Shown here: in pieces, positions 55,120 through 63,120 of the stretch | Position numbering within the stretch: position 1 is the first letter of the stretch | How the letters are laid out: each line of letters begins with the position of its first letter | Source: an uncultured Bacteroides sp. | GTDB taxonomy: Bacteria; Bacteroidota; Bacteroidia; Bacteroidales; Bacteroidaceae | Assembly: GCA_945965395.1 (NCBI GenBank) | Contig: CAMFND010000008.1 | Location: forward strand, 1-64,000 | Direction: 5' to 3' | Length of the DNA: 64,000 bases | Notes under the pieces: generated by a model | Told to the model about the DNA's origin: nothing | The model's database searches: none | What the model saw: only the letters and a program-made list of their open reading frames with translations | Translations under genes and position numbers: made by a program

Positions 55120-56661
55120 ATGAAACAAGACCTTTTAGTTTGTATTTCTGCCCTTTCCGGATTGGCGGGATTGACCGGATGCGGTCAGGCGCAGAAGCAG
55201 GAAGCTCCTAACCTGAAGCGTCCGAATGTGATTTTTATTTATTCGGATGACTTGGGTATCGGTGACTTGAGTTGTTACGGGGCTACGAAGATTTCTACAC
55301 CGAACATTGATAGACTGGCGGCTCAGGGAGTACAGTTCACCAATGCGTATGCTACTTCGGCTACGAGTACTCCGTCGCGTTACGGTATGTTGACCGGATG
55401 TTATCCGTGGAGAAAGGAAAATACAGGTATCGCTCCAGGTAATTCCGAGCTGATTATTGACACTACATGTGTTACATTGGCCGATGTGTTCCATGAAGCA
55501 GGATATCATACTGGTGCAGTCGGAAAATGGCATTTGGGACTGGGACCTGTTGGGGGAACTAATTTTAACGGGCTCATCAAGCCGAATACTCAGAGCATAG
55601 GGTTTGATTATGAATTTATCATTCCGGCTACGGTAGACCGTGTGCCTTGTGTGTTTGTGGAAAACGGAAGAGTGGCCGGGCTGGATCCTGCCGATCCGAT
55701 TACCGTCAGCTATGATCATAAAGTGGGCGATTGGCCTACGGGTAAAGAAAATCCTGAACTGGTGAAGCTTAAACCTAGTCAGGGGCATAACAATACTATT
55801 ATCAACGGCATTCCTCGTATCGGATGGATGACGGGAGGTAAGTCTGCTTTGTGGAATGACGAGGAAATTGCCGATGTCATCACTGAAAAAGCGAAAAACT
55901 TCATCTGTTCGTCTACCGATAAACCGTTCTTCTTGTATATGGGTACCCAGGATGTACATGTGCCGCGTATTCCTCATCCGCGTTTTGCCGGAAAGAGTGG
56001 TCTTGGTACCCGTGGTGACGTAATCCTTCAGTTGGACTGGACCATTGGTGAGATTATGAATACACTGGATAGTTTGGGTATTGCCGACAACACCTTGTTT
56101 ATTTTCACCAGCGACAATGGTCCGGTGATTGATGACGGTTATCAGGATCAGGCCCGCGAAATGCTGAACGGACATACGCCGATGGGTATTTACCGTGGAG
56201 GGAAATACAGTTTGTATGAGGCTGGAACTCGTGTACCGTTTATTGTACGCTGGCCGGCAGCTATTCAGCAGCCTTGCAAGCAACAGGGATTGTTCTCTCA
56301 GATTGACGTATTTGCATCGCTGGCAGAAATCATGGAAATGCCGTTGGCTAAAGGAGTGGCTCCCGACAGCCATGCACGTTCGCAGGCTTTGATTGGAAAG
56401 GATCAGTCTGACCGTGAATATGTGGTAGAACAGAATCTGAACAATACGCTGGCCATTATTCAGGGTGAATGGAAATATCTTCAGCCCAGTGATAAGCCTG
56501 CATTGGAATTCTGGACCAAGACTGAATTGGGTAACGCGCCTGAACCTCAGTTGTATAATCTTCGTAAAGATCCTACGGAAAAAGAAAATGTAGCATCGCA
56601 GAATCCGGAAAAAGTGAAAGAACTTGCTACTTTGCTGGATAAAGTAATTGCTTCAAAATAA
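55120..56661 (+). CDS. Ser-type sulfatase (S1 family), N-acetylhexosamine sulfatase-like
   Basis: The 513-residue lipoprotein (LTGC, Cys21) has the metal Asp pair in RPNVIFIYSDDLGIGD (43-44), the signature STPSRYGMLTG with Ser83 as the residue converted to formylglycine, GKWHLG (HTGAVGKWHLGLG), and FIFTSDNGP near the C-terminal third. It is a classical S1 enzyme. GAG context suggests removal of a hexosamine sulfate, but position (4-O or 6-O) is not determined. It lies 30 bp after the hybrid regulator. Confidence 0.9.
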   Translation: MKQDLLVCISALSGLAGLTGCGQAQKQEAPNLKRPNVIFIYSDDLGIGDLSCYGATKISTPNIDRLAAQGVQFTNAYATSATSTPSRYGMLTGCYPWRKENTGIAPGNSELIIDTTCVTLADVFHEAGYHTGAVGKWHLGLGPVGGTNFNGLIKPNTQSIGFDYEFIIPATVDRVPCVFVENGRVAGLDPADPITVSYDHKVGDWPTGKENPELVKLKPSQGHNNTIINGIPRIGWMTGGKSALWNDEEIADVITEKAKNFICSSTDKPFFLYMGTQDVHVPRIPHPRFAGKSGLGTRGDVILQLDWTIGEIMNTLDSLGIADNTLFIFTSDNGPVIDDGYQDQAREMLNGHTPMGIYRGGKYSLYEAGTRVPFIVRWPAAIQQPCKQQGLFSQIDVFASLAEIMEMPLAKGVAPDSHARSQALIGKDQSDREYVVEQNLNNTLAIIQGEWKYLQPSDKPALEFWTKTELGNAPEPQLYNLRKDPTEKENVASQNPEKVKELATLLDKVIASK

Positions 56662-56680
56662 GAAGTTTAAGATAAACTGA

Positions 56681-56786
56681 AAAACGTCCTTGCGTTTGAA
56701 GAAAAACGCAAGGACGTTTTCTTTCAAACGCAAGTGCGTTTTGACTAAAACGCTTTGACGTTTTGTCTTAAACGTAAAGGCGTTTT
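56681..56786. repeat. Phased array of five AAAACG-N6-CGTTTT palindromic units (22-bp period)
   Basis: Five 18-bp units start at 56681, 56703, 56725, 56747 and 56769, exactly 22 bp apart with 4-bp spacers. The arms AAAACG and CGTTTT are kept nearly perfectly, while the N6 cores vary (TCCTTG, CAAGGA, CAAGTG, CTTTGA, TAAAGG); cores 1 and 2 are exact reverse complements, so these two units form an 18-bp stem. It lies between two convergent genes, where it may also terminate transcription. Confidence 0.93.
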
Positions 56787-56793
56787 TATGTGC

Positions 56794-57132
56794 CTATTTT
56801 GTCTGGCTGAATCCCTCTGCTTTTAGCAGGTCGATTATGCGTTGTTTGAACTCTCCCTGAATGAGAATTTCACCGTCTTTCACGGTACCTCCTACACCAC
56901 ATTTGGTTTTGAGCAGTCTTCCCAGTTCTTTTAAATCATCTTCCGAACCGACGAATCCGGAAATGACGGTAACGGTCTTTCCGCCTCGTCCTTTTTTCTC
57001 GATACTGACCCTCAGTTTCTGTTGTTTCGGGTTGACAGTTGCCGGCTCTTCCTCTTCGTCAAGCTGATAGCTGAAGTCTGGGTTCGTGGAATATACAATG
57101 TTCAGACGGTCTTTCCAGTCGTTCTTTTTCAT
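56794..57132 (-). CDS. SUI1/eIF1-like translation factor (YciH family)
   Basis: The 112-residue protein has the SUI1 domain in its C-terminal half: LRVSIEKKGRGGKTVTVISGF, then LKELGRLLKTKCGVGGTVKDGEILIQGEF and QRIIDLLKAEGF. YciH-type proteins act in start-codon selection fidelity; the role in Bacteroidota is inferred from the family. The N-terminal 40 residues are charged and poorly conserved. Divergent from rex. Confidence 0.9.
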   Translation of the reverse strand: MKKNDWKDRLNIVYSTNPDFSYQLDEEEEPATVNPKQQKLRVSIEKKGRGGKTVTVISGFVGSEDDLKELGRLLKTKCGVGGTVKDGEILIQGEFKQRIIDLLKAEGFSQTK

Positions 57133-57154
57133 GTGAATTTAATTTAATCTGCTT

Positions 57155-57162
57155 CAAAGGTA
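57155..57162 (-). promoter_or_regulatory. -7 element for the SUI1-like gene
   Basis: TACCTTTG on the minus strand, 22 bp upstream of the ATG. Confidence 0.5.
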
Positions 57163-57206
57163 TGACATTTTTCAGGAATCGTGTTCAGGGTTTACAAGAA
57201 ATAGTT

Positions 57207-57214
57207 TAATTTTG
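57207..57214 (+). promoter_or_regulatory. -7 element for the rex operon
   Basis: TAATTTTG, 28 bp upstream of ATG 57243. No TTGTGAA-type Rex box is visible around it. Confidence 0.5.
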
Positions 57215-57242
57215 CATTATTGATTAATTGAACACACTCCGA

Positions 57243-57896
57243 ATGGCGGTACGAAGTCGTAAAATTACGGACAAGATTCCTGAGCCTACTTTACGCAGAC
57301 TCCCGTGGTATCTTTCGAATGCAAAGCTGATGAAAGAGAAAGGGGAGAAGTATGTATCTTCTACACAGATTTCCAGACAGATAAACATTGATGCTTCGCA
57401 GATTGCCAAAGACTTGTCGTATGTAGATATTTCCGGACGCACAAGAGTGGGCTATGAAGTGGACTTGCTGATTCAGGTGCTGGAGGACTTTTTAGGCTTC
57501 ACGAATCTGCATAAGGCGTATCTGTTTGGTGTGGGAAGTCTGGGAGGAGCACTGCTCAGAGATTCTGGTCTGTCACATTTCGGGCTGCAGATTGTAGGGG
57601 CATTTGATATTAACCCGAATCTGGTGGGTACAACCGTAGAGGGAATTCCTATTTACCATACCGACGAGTTTGAAGAACGTCGGGCAAAGGACGGGGTGAA
57701 AATCGGTGTGCTGACCGTTCCCATTAACATTGCTCAGGATATTACGGACAAGATGGTGGCCGGGGGTATTCAGGCTGTGTGGAACTTTACCCCCTTCCGT
57801 ATCCGTGTGCCGGAAACGATTGTCGTACAAAACACGTCACTGTATGCACATCTGGCAGTGATGTTCAACCGTTTGAATGAAATTATAAAGAAATAA
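57243..57896 (+). CDS. rex: Redox-sensing transcriptional repressor Rex
   Basis: The 217-residue protein has an N-terminal winged helix (IPEPTLRRLPWYLSNAKLM; SSTQISRQINIDASQIAKDLSY) and a Rossmann NAD(H)-binding domain (AYLFGVGSLGGALL, residues 92-105; GAFDINPNLVG), ending in the domain-swapped helix HLAVMFNRLNEII. Rex senses the NADH/NAD+ ratio and represses fermentation and respiration genes. The frame opens at a TTG at 57228; ATG 57243 fits the family N-terminus (PEPTLRRLPWY close to the start). First gene of a tight four-gene unit. Confidence 0.95.
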   Translation: MAVRSRKITDKIPEPTLRRLPWYLSNAKLMKEKGEKYVSSTQISRQINIDASQIAKDLSYVDISGRTRVGYEVDLLIQVLEDFLGFTNLHKAYLFGVGSLGGALLRDSGLSHFGLQIVGAFDINPNLVGTTVEGIPIYHTDEFEERRAKDGVKIGVLTVPINIAQDITDKMVAGGIQAVWNFTPFRIRVPETIVVQNTSLYAHLAVMFNRLNEIIKK

Positions 57897-57900
57897 CTCC

Positions 57901-58518
57901 ATGAAAATTATTGCTATAGGCATGAACTATAGCCTGCATTGCCATGAGTTGCATGCAGGAGAAGCCTTGCCCCAGGAACCGGTTATTTTTATGAAGCCGG
58001 ATTCTGCCTTGCTGAAAGACAGCAAGCCTTTTTTTATTCCCGATTTTTGTGAACAAGTGGATTACGAGACGGAAATGGTGGTGCGTATCTGCCGTCTAGG
58101 GAAAAATATTTCCGAACGTTTTGCCCATCGCTATTACGATGCCGTGACGGTAGGTATCGACTTTACCGCCCGTGACTTACAGCGTAAGTTCCGTGCCGAA
58201 GGAAAGCCCTGGGAACTGTGCAAGGGATTTGACAGTTCGGCTGCCATTGGCGACTGGGTGCCAGTGGAAAAGGTGAATGACATACAGAAAGTGAATTTCC
58301 ATCTGAATATTGACGGAAAGACGGTGCAGCAGGGCAATACAGCTGATATGCTGTTCTCTGTAGACCAGATTATTGCCTACGTGAGCCGTTTCTGTACGTT
58401 GAAAATTGGTGATCTGTTGTTTACCGGTACACCAGTAGGAGTAGCTCCCGTGCAAATCGGGAACCACCTGGAGGGATTTTTGGAAAATGAAAAACTTCTT
58501 GATTTTTACATAAGATGA
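57901..58518 (+). CDS. Fumarylacetoacetate hydrolase (FAH) family protein
   Basis: The 205-residue protein shows FAH-family motifs: EPVIFMKPDSALL, the metal-binding VDYETEMVVRI, DFTARDLQRKFRAEGKPWELCKGFDSSAAIG and LLFTGTPVGVAPVQIG. Members are Mg-dependent hydrolases or decarboxylases (acylpyruvases, oxaloacetate decarboxylases); the substrate is not determined. It starts 4 bp after rex and its stop overlaps ispF (ATGA), so it is translated as part of the rex unit. Confidence 0.9.
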   Translation: MKIIAIGMNYSLHCHELHAGEALPQEPVIFMKPDSALLKDSKPFFIPDFCEQVDYETEMVVRICRLGKNISERFAHRYYDAVTVGIDFTARDLQRKFRAEGKPWELCKGFDSSAAIGDWVPVEKVNDIQKVNFHLNIDGKTVQQGNTADMLFSVDQIIAYVSRFCTLKIGDLLFTGTPVGVAPVQIGNHLEGFLENEKLLDFYIR

Positions 58519-58994
58519 AGATAAGAGTAGGATTTGGATTCGACGTGCACAAGTTAGTGACAGGGCGTGAACTTTGGCTGGGTGGTATTCGCCTGGAACA
58601 CGAAATGGGTTTGCTGGGACACTCGGATGCCGATGTGTTGATTCATGCCATTTGCGATGCCTTGTTGGGAGCTGCCAACATGCGTGACATTGGTTATCAT
58701 TTTCCGGACAATTCGGCCGACTTCAAGAACATTGACAGCAAGATTCTGCTGGCAAAGACAGTGAAGCTGATTGCCGGAAAAGGGTATCGGGTAGGTAATG
58801 TGGATGCCACGGTGTGCGCTGAACGTCCGAAGTTGAAAAAGTTTATTCCGGAGATGCAGGAAGTGCTGGCACGGGTGATGGAGGTGGATGTGGACGACGT
58901 GTCCATCAAGGCCACCACTACAGAAAAATTAGGATTTACCGGACGTGAGGAAGGTATTTCAGCCTATGCTACGGTATTAATTGAAAAAGATTAA
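58515..58994 (+). CDS. ispF: 2-C-methyl-D-erythritol 2,4-cyclodiphosphate synthase
   Basis: The 159-residue protein has the IspF signature FGFDVHKLV (metal-binding Asp and His at the N-terminus), GLLGHSDADVLIHAICDALLGAANMRDIGYHFPD and the C-terminal SIKATTTEKLGFTGREEGISAYA. It makes the cyclic diphosphate intermediate of the MEP isoprenoid pathway as a trimer. Coupled to the FAH-family gene by a 4-bp overlap; the GT2 gene follows 13 bp later. Confidence 0.97.
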   Translation: MKIRVGFGFDVHKLVTGRELWLGGIRLEHEMGLLGHSDADVLIHAICDALLGAANMRDIGYHFPDNSADFKNIDSKILLAKTVKLIAGKGYRVGNVDATVCAERPKLKKFIPEMQEVLARVMEVDVDDVSIKATTTEKLGFTGREEGISAYATVLIEKD

Positions 58995-59007
58995 AGGAGG
59001 ATAAAAA

Positions 59008-60003
59008 ATGAATCCGAAGTATTCTGTGGTGATTCCGGTGTACAACCGTCCGGATGAAGTGGATGAGTTGTTGCAGAGTCTGTGCGGTCAGACATATCAA
59101 AACTTTGAAGTGGTGGTCGTGGAAGACGGTTCTGCCATTCCTTGCAAGCAGGTGGTCGAGAAGTATGCAGAAATGCTGGATGTGCACTATTTTGAGAAAC
59201 CGAATTCAGGCCCCGGACAGACGCGCAACTATGCGGCAGAGCGTAGTCGTGGAGAGTATCTGCTGATTCTGGATTCAGACTGTATCCTGCCCGAAACGTA
59301 CCTGGCCGCGGTGGAAGCGGAACTCCAGCGGGAACCGGCAGATGCGTTCGGAGGTCCCGACCGGGCACACGATTCTTTTTCGGATGTACAGAAAGCTATT
59401 AATTATGCCATGACTTCTTTCTTTACCACGGGAGGCATCCGGGGCGGCAAGAAGAAAATGGACAAATTCTATCCTCGCAGTTTTAACATGGGAGTCCGTG
59501 CCGAGGTGTACAAGGCATTGGGCGGATTCTCTGCAATGCGTTTTGGCGAAGACATTGATTTCAGTATCCGTATTTTTAAAGGAGGTTACCGTTGCCGTCT
59601 GTTCCCGGAAGCCTGGGTATGGCATAAGCGTCGTACGGATTTGAAGAAATTCTTCAAGCAGGTACACAATTCCGGTATCGCCCGCATTGATTTGTATAAG
59701 AAATACCCTGAATCATTGAAGCTCGTGCATCTGCTTCCGGCTGTATTTACGGTAGGAGTCGTGCTGGTGCTGCTGGCTGCGTTTATCTGTCCGTGGAGCC
59801 TGCTCTTGTTGGCTTTGTTTGCCGTGGTTATTTTTATAGATGCTTCTATTCGCAATAAAAGTATAAAAATTGGTGCACTATCTGTTATTGCTGCGTTTAT
59901 ACAATTGACGGGCTACGGTTCCGGCTTTTTGCGGGCGTGGTGGAAACGTTGTATATGTGGCGGAAAGTCCTTCTCGGCTTTCGAAAAGACATTTTATAAA
60001 TAA
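59008..60003 (+). CDS. Family 2 glycosyltransferase, membrane-associated
   Basis: The 331-residue protein has a GT-A fold: SVVIPVYNRPDEVDELLQSLCGQ, VVVEDGS, NSGPGQTRNYAAERSRGEYLLILDSDC (DxD) and a GGFSAMRFGEDIDFSIRIFKGGY acceptor region with ED. Two hydrophobic helices near the C-terminus (about 245-280) anchor it. The donor sugar and product are unknown. It is the last tightly linked gene of the rex unit, 60 bp before radC. A GGAGG ribosome-binding site is present. Confidence 0.9.
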   Translation: MNPKYSVVIPVYNRPDEVDELLQSLCGQTYQNFEVVVVEDGSAIPCKQVVEKYAEMLDVHYFEKPNSGPGQTRNYAAERSRGEYLLILDSDCILPETYLAAVEAELQREPADAFGGPDRAHDSFSDVQKAINYAMTSFFTTGGIRGGKKKMDKFYPRSFNMGVRAEVYKALGGFSAMRFGEDIDFSIRIFKGGYRCRLFPEAWVWHKRRTDLKKFFKQVHNSGIARIDLYKKYPESLKLVHLLPAVFTVGVVLVLLAAFICPWSLLLLALFAVVIFIDASIRNKSIKIGALSVIAAFIQLTGYGSGFLRAWWKRCICGGKSFSAFEKTFYK

Positions 60004-60063
60004 GACATTGTCCCCAATAAGGTGTTCGGTAGCTCGTCGGTGTTTTTATTAAGAAATTGATGC

Positions 60064-60753
60064 ATGAACGAGAAACTGAACATTACCCAGTGGGCGGAAG
60101 AAGACCGCCCGCGGGAAAAAATGCTGCTGCATGGTCCGGCTGCTTTAAGCAATGCCGAGTTGCTGGCCATCCTGATAGGTTCCGGCAATACAGAAGAAAC
60201 AGCGGTAGAACTGATGCGGAAGGTGCTGGATGACTGTCACAACCGTTTGAGTGAGTTGGGAAAATATACGGTGGACGACCTTTGCCGCTATAAAGGAATT
60301 GGTCCGGCAAAGGCCGTGACCATTCTGGCAGCCTCTGAATTGGGGAAGCGCAGAAGAGAGGAGGAACCTTCTGAGCGGAAGAAAATCACCAGCTCGCAGG
60401 ATGTATATGCCTTCTTTCATCCCTTGATGTGCGACTTGCCGGTGGAAGAATGCTGGGTGATGCTGCTGAATCAGGCAGCCAAGGTGATTGATACGGTTAA
60501 AATCAGTCGGGGAGGACTGGCCTCCACGCAGGTCGATGTGCGTTGTATTTTGCGTGAGGCACTCTTGAAGCGGGCTACTTCCATGATTCTTTGTCATAAC
60601 CACCCCTCTGGAAACATTCGTCCGAGTCAGGATGACGACCGCCTGACCCATGCGCTGCTGGAAGCTGCACGTACCATGAACATCCGCTTGCTCGACCATG
60701 TGGTGGTTTCGGACGGCGATTATTACAGTTATGGAGATGAAGGCCGCCTTTAG
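60064..60753 (+). CDS. radC: RadC-family (JAMM/MPN+) protein
   Basis: The 229-residue protein has an N-terminal HhH-like part (NAELLAILIGSGNTEETAVELMRKVL; YKGIGPAKAVTILAASELGKR) and a C-terminal JAMM metallo domain with the HNHPSGNIRPSQDD signature near residues 179-192. Despite the name, a DNA repair role is not firmly established. Standard length. Confidence 0.94.
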   Translation: MNEKLNITQWAEEDRPREKMLLHGPAALSNAELLAILIGSGNTEETAVELMRKVLDDCHNRLSELGKYTVDDLCRYKGIGPAKAVTILAASELGKRRREEEPSERKKITSSQDVYAFFHPLMCDLPVEECWVMLLNQAAKVIDTVKISRGGLASTQVDVRCILREALLKRATSMILCHNHPSGNIRPSQDDDRLTHALLEAARTMNIRLLDHVVVSDGDYYSYGDEGRL

Positions 60754-60798
60754 TGTCTTTTTTTATCGGCCGAAGATGAAAAAATGGAGATTTTTCCC

Positions 60799-60806
60799 TA
60801 AGTTTG
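60799..60806 (+). promoter_or_regulatory. -7 element for the DUF59/lpxH pair
   Basis: TAAGTTTG, 32 bp upstream of ATG 60839 and downstream of the radC stop. Confidence 0.5.
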
Positions 60807-60838
60807 CGGAAAGAATAAAGATTGAAAGATTAAAGATT

Positions 60839-61159
60839 ATGGACAACGAAACGAAGTTGAAGATTGAGGAAAAAATCATAGATATGTTAAAGACCGTATA
60901 CGACCCGGAAATACCGGTAAACGTGTACGACTTGGGCTTGATTTATAAGATAGACCTTCAGGAAAACGGAGAATTGACCATCGATATGACTTTGACCGCC
61001 CCGAACTGTCCGGCAGCAGATTTCATTATGGAAGATGTGCGTCAGAAAGTAGAATCGGTGGAAGGAGTGACTGCCGCTACGGTCAATCTGGTTTTTGAAC
61101 CAGAATGGGACAAGGATATGATGACTGAGGAGGCAAAACTGGAATTAGGATTTTTGTAA
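60839..61159 (+). CDS. DUF59 (MIP18/SufT-like) iron-sulfur cluster assembly protein
   Basis: From ATG 60839 the 106-residue protein is a single DUF59 domain: MLKTVYDPEIPVNVYDLGLIYKID, then MTLTAPNCPAADFI (conserved Cys) and a C-terminal VNLVFEPEWDKDMM. Family members help assemble or deliver Fe-S clusters. The upstream extension of the frame to 60698 lies inside radC in another frame and ahead of the promoter, so it is rejected. lpxH follows 10 bp downstream. Confidence 0.92.
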   Translation: MDNETKLKIEEKIIDMLKTVYDPEIPVNVYDLGLIYKIDLQENGELTIDMTLTAPNCPAADFIMEDVRQKVESVEGVTAATVNLVFEPEWDKDMMTEEAKLELGFL

Positions 61160-61169
61160 GAAAAGGCTT

Positions 61170-61943
61170 ATGGATGCGATGAAGAATGTATATTTTCTTT
61201 CGGATGCGCACTTGGGTTCGAGGGCCATTGCACACGGGCGTACGCAGGAGCGCAGGCTGGTGAACTTTTTGGACAGTATTAAGCATCGGGCAGCAGCCGT
61301 CTACTTGCTGGGCGACATGTTCGATTTCTGGTATGAGTTCAAGCTGGTGGTTCCCAAAGGCTATACCCGCTTTCTGGGCAAAATCTCGGAGCTGACCGAT
61401 TTGGGGGTGGAAGTACATTTTTTTATCGGTAACCATGATATCTGGTGTGGAGACTATCTGGAAAAGGAATGTGGCGTCATTTTGCACCGTGAGCCGTTGA
61501 CCTGTGAGATTTACGGGAAAGAGTTTTTCTTAGGACACGGTGACGGACTGGGCGACAATGACCGTAAGTTCAAGCTGCTGCGCACGATGTTTCACAGCAA
61601 GACTTTGCAGCGATTGTTCTCGATGCTTCATCCGCGATGGAGCGTGGAGTTTGGACTGGAATGGGCCAAACACAGTCGCCTGAAAAGGGAGGGTGGACGT
61701 GAACCTGAGTATATGGGAGAGGATAAGGAGCCGCTGGTACTATTCTCTAAAGAATACTTAAAGAGCCATCCTGACATTAATTACTTTATTTACGGGCATC
61801 GTCACATTATGCTGGATTTGATGCTGAGTCGCACGTCGCGTATGATGATTCTGGGAGACTGGATTACCGAGTTCTCGTATGCGGTTTTCGATGGAGAAAA
61901 TATGTTCCTGGAACAGTATATTGAAGGAGATACTTCGGTGTGA
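61170..61943 (+). CDS. lpxH: UDP-2,3-diacylglucosamine diphosphatase (LpxH-like)
   Basis: The 257-residue metallophosphoesterase has the LpxH motif order: YFLSDAHLGS, LGDMFDFWYEF, FFIGNHDIW, LGHGDGLGD, AKHSR and YFIYGHRH. It hydrolyses UDP-2,3-diacylglucosamine to lipid X in lipid A synthesis at the inner membrane surface. MDAM at the start leaves two ATGs (61170, 61179). It ends before a strong terminator. Confidence 0.88.
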   Translation: MDAMKNVYFLSDAHLGSRAIAHGRTQERRLVNFLDSIKHRAAAVYLLGDMFDFWYEFKLVVPKGYTRFLGKISELTDLGVEVHFFIGNHDIWCGDYLEKECGVILHREPLTCEIYGKEFFLGHGDGLGDNDRKFKLLRTMFHSKTLQRLFSMLHPRWSVEFGLEWAKHSRLKREGGREPEYMGEDKEPLVLFSKEYLKSHPDINYFIYGHRHIMLDLMLSRTSRMMILGDWITEFSYAVFDGENMFLEQYIEGDTSV

Positions 61944-61965
61944 TACTGCGTGAAAAATAAGAAAT

Positions 61966-62016
61966 AATTCAGGCGCTGAGGAAGAACGTACATTCTCTTC
62001 AGCGCCTGAATTTTTA
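61966..62016. terminator. Bidirectional terminator between lpxH and the sugar kinase gene
   Basis: ATTCAGGCGCTGA pairs perfectly with TCAGCGCCTGAAT, followed by a T-run; the two genes converge here. Confidence 0.92.
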
Positions 62017-62034
62017 TAGAGTTTGTATTGTAAG

Positions 62035-63075
62035 TTATCGAGCAACTTCTCCACTTTCCTGGCGGGCGAGCAGACCTTCTACTTCGGATACTTTCACCAT
62101 GTTATAGTCGCCGGCAATGGTATTCTTCAGTACGGAAGCAGCCGTAGAGAAATCCACACGTTTCTGGTTGTCTTCGTATGCATTCTGTGCATAAAGCATG
62201 GCACCGCAGAACGCATCGCCTACTCCCACGCAGTCAATTACGTTGTCAATGTCGAACACGCGGGTGTATTTCATTTCTCCCTGTGCATAAAGTACCCCCG
62301 CAAAAGTGTGATGTTCTGAGCTCATCACATTGCGTAGGGCAATGTAGATGTATTTGCAGTTTGGAATTTGCTGGCTGATTTCCTTGCAGAACTTTTCATA
62401 TGCTGCAGTATCGTATTTTTCACCGCTTCGGGTGGCCTTGAAGCCGGGAGCCGGAATTCCCGTGACAAGAGCATATTCACCTTCACTTCCGAACATGATG
62501 TCACTGCTGGTCATGAGCGGACGTAATACCTCCTGGGCTGTTTTTCCATAGTTCCATAAGTTCTTTCGGTAGTTGATATCGTATGAGATGGTCAGTCCCA
62601 TTTCCTTGGCTATATCGATGGCCTCCTTACACACCTCTGCCAATCCGGGAGTCAGTGCGGCATCAATTCCCGACCAGTGGAAGATGGCTGCGTCTTTGAA
62701 AATCTCGCGCCAGTTAATCATTCCGGGCTTCAGTTCGGAGAAGGCGGAATTCTCACGGTCGTAGATAACGTTGGAGTTACGCATGGCAGCGGCTTTCTCC
62801 ATGTAATAGGTGCCTAAGCGGTGTCCACCGAAAAGAATGTGTTTAGTTCCGATATTGTGAGAACGGAGCTCTGCGATACAAGTCTCTCCTAATGCGTTGT
62901 CCGGTAATCGGGTAATATATTCCACCTCTCCGCCAAAGTTGGCAATGGAGATGGCTACGTTGGCTTCGCTTCCTCCATAGTTAACCAGAAAGTCACGGCT
63001 TTGTTGGATACGTAAGTTATCGGGAGTGGTAAGACGGAGCATGATTTCTCCAAATGTTACAATCTTTTTGCTCAT
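62035..63075 (-). CDS. kdgK: PfkB-family sugar kinase, 2-dehydro-3-deoxygluconokinase type
   Basis: The 346-residue protein begins IVTFGEIMLRLTTPDNLRIQQSRDF and shows YGGSEANVAISIANFG, SYDINYRKNLW and the PfkB catalytic CVGVGDAFCGAM near residue 287. These N-terminal and central motifs fit KDG kinases, which phosphorylate 2-keto-3-deoxygluconate on the way to pyruvate and glyceraldehyde-3-phosphate. In the same window GAG lyase and GH88 enzymes generate the precursor of KDG, which supports the call. Confidence 0.82.
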   Translation of the reverse strand: MSKKIVTFGEIMLRLTTPDNLRIQQSRDFLVNYGGSEANVAISIANFGGEVEYITRLPDNALGETCIAELRSHNIGTKHILFGGHRLGTYYMEKAAAMRNSNVIYDRENSAFSELKPGMINWREIFKDAAIFHWSGIDAALTPGLAEVCKEAIDIAKEMGLTISYDINYRKNLWNYGKTAQEVLRPLMTSSDIMFGSEGEYALVTGIPAPGFKATRSGEKYDTAAYEKFCKEISQQIPNCKYIYIALRNVMSSEHHTFAGVLYAQGEMKYTRVFDIDNVIDCVGVGDAFCGAMLYAQNAYEDNQKRVDFSTAASVLKNTIAGDYNMVKVSEVEGLLARQESGEVAR

Positions 63076-63120
63076 AATAGAAGGTTTTTCGTTTATTAGT
63101 TAGAACGTAGGCAAAAAGAA

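Noticed and set aside
55135..56373. A 412-codon open frame on the minus strand
   Set aside because: It lies wholly inside the second sulfatase gene, has low-complexity His/Arg/Ser content without domain features, and is a shadow frame.
56681..56786. Possible CRISPR array
   Set aside because: Spacers are only 4 bp, units are palindromes of 18 bp, and there are no cas genes.
60698..60838. N-terminal extension of the DUF59 protein
   Set aside because: It overlaps radC in another frame and lies upstream of the TAAGTTTG promoter element; the domain begins right after ATG 60839.
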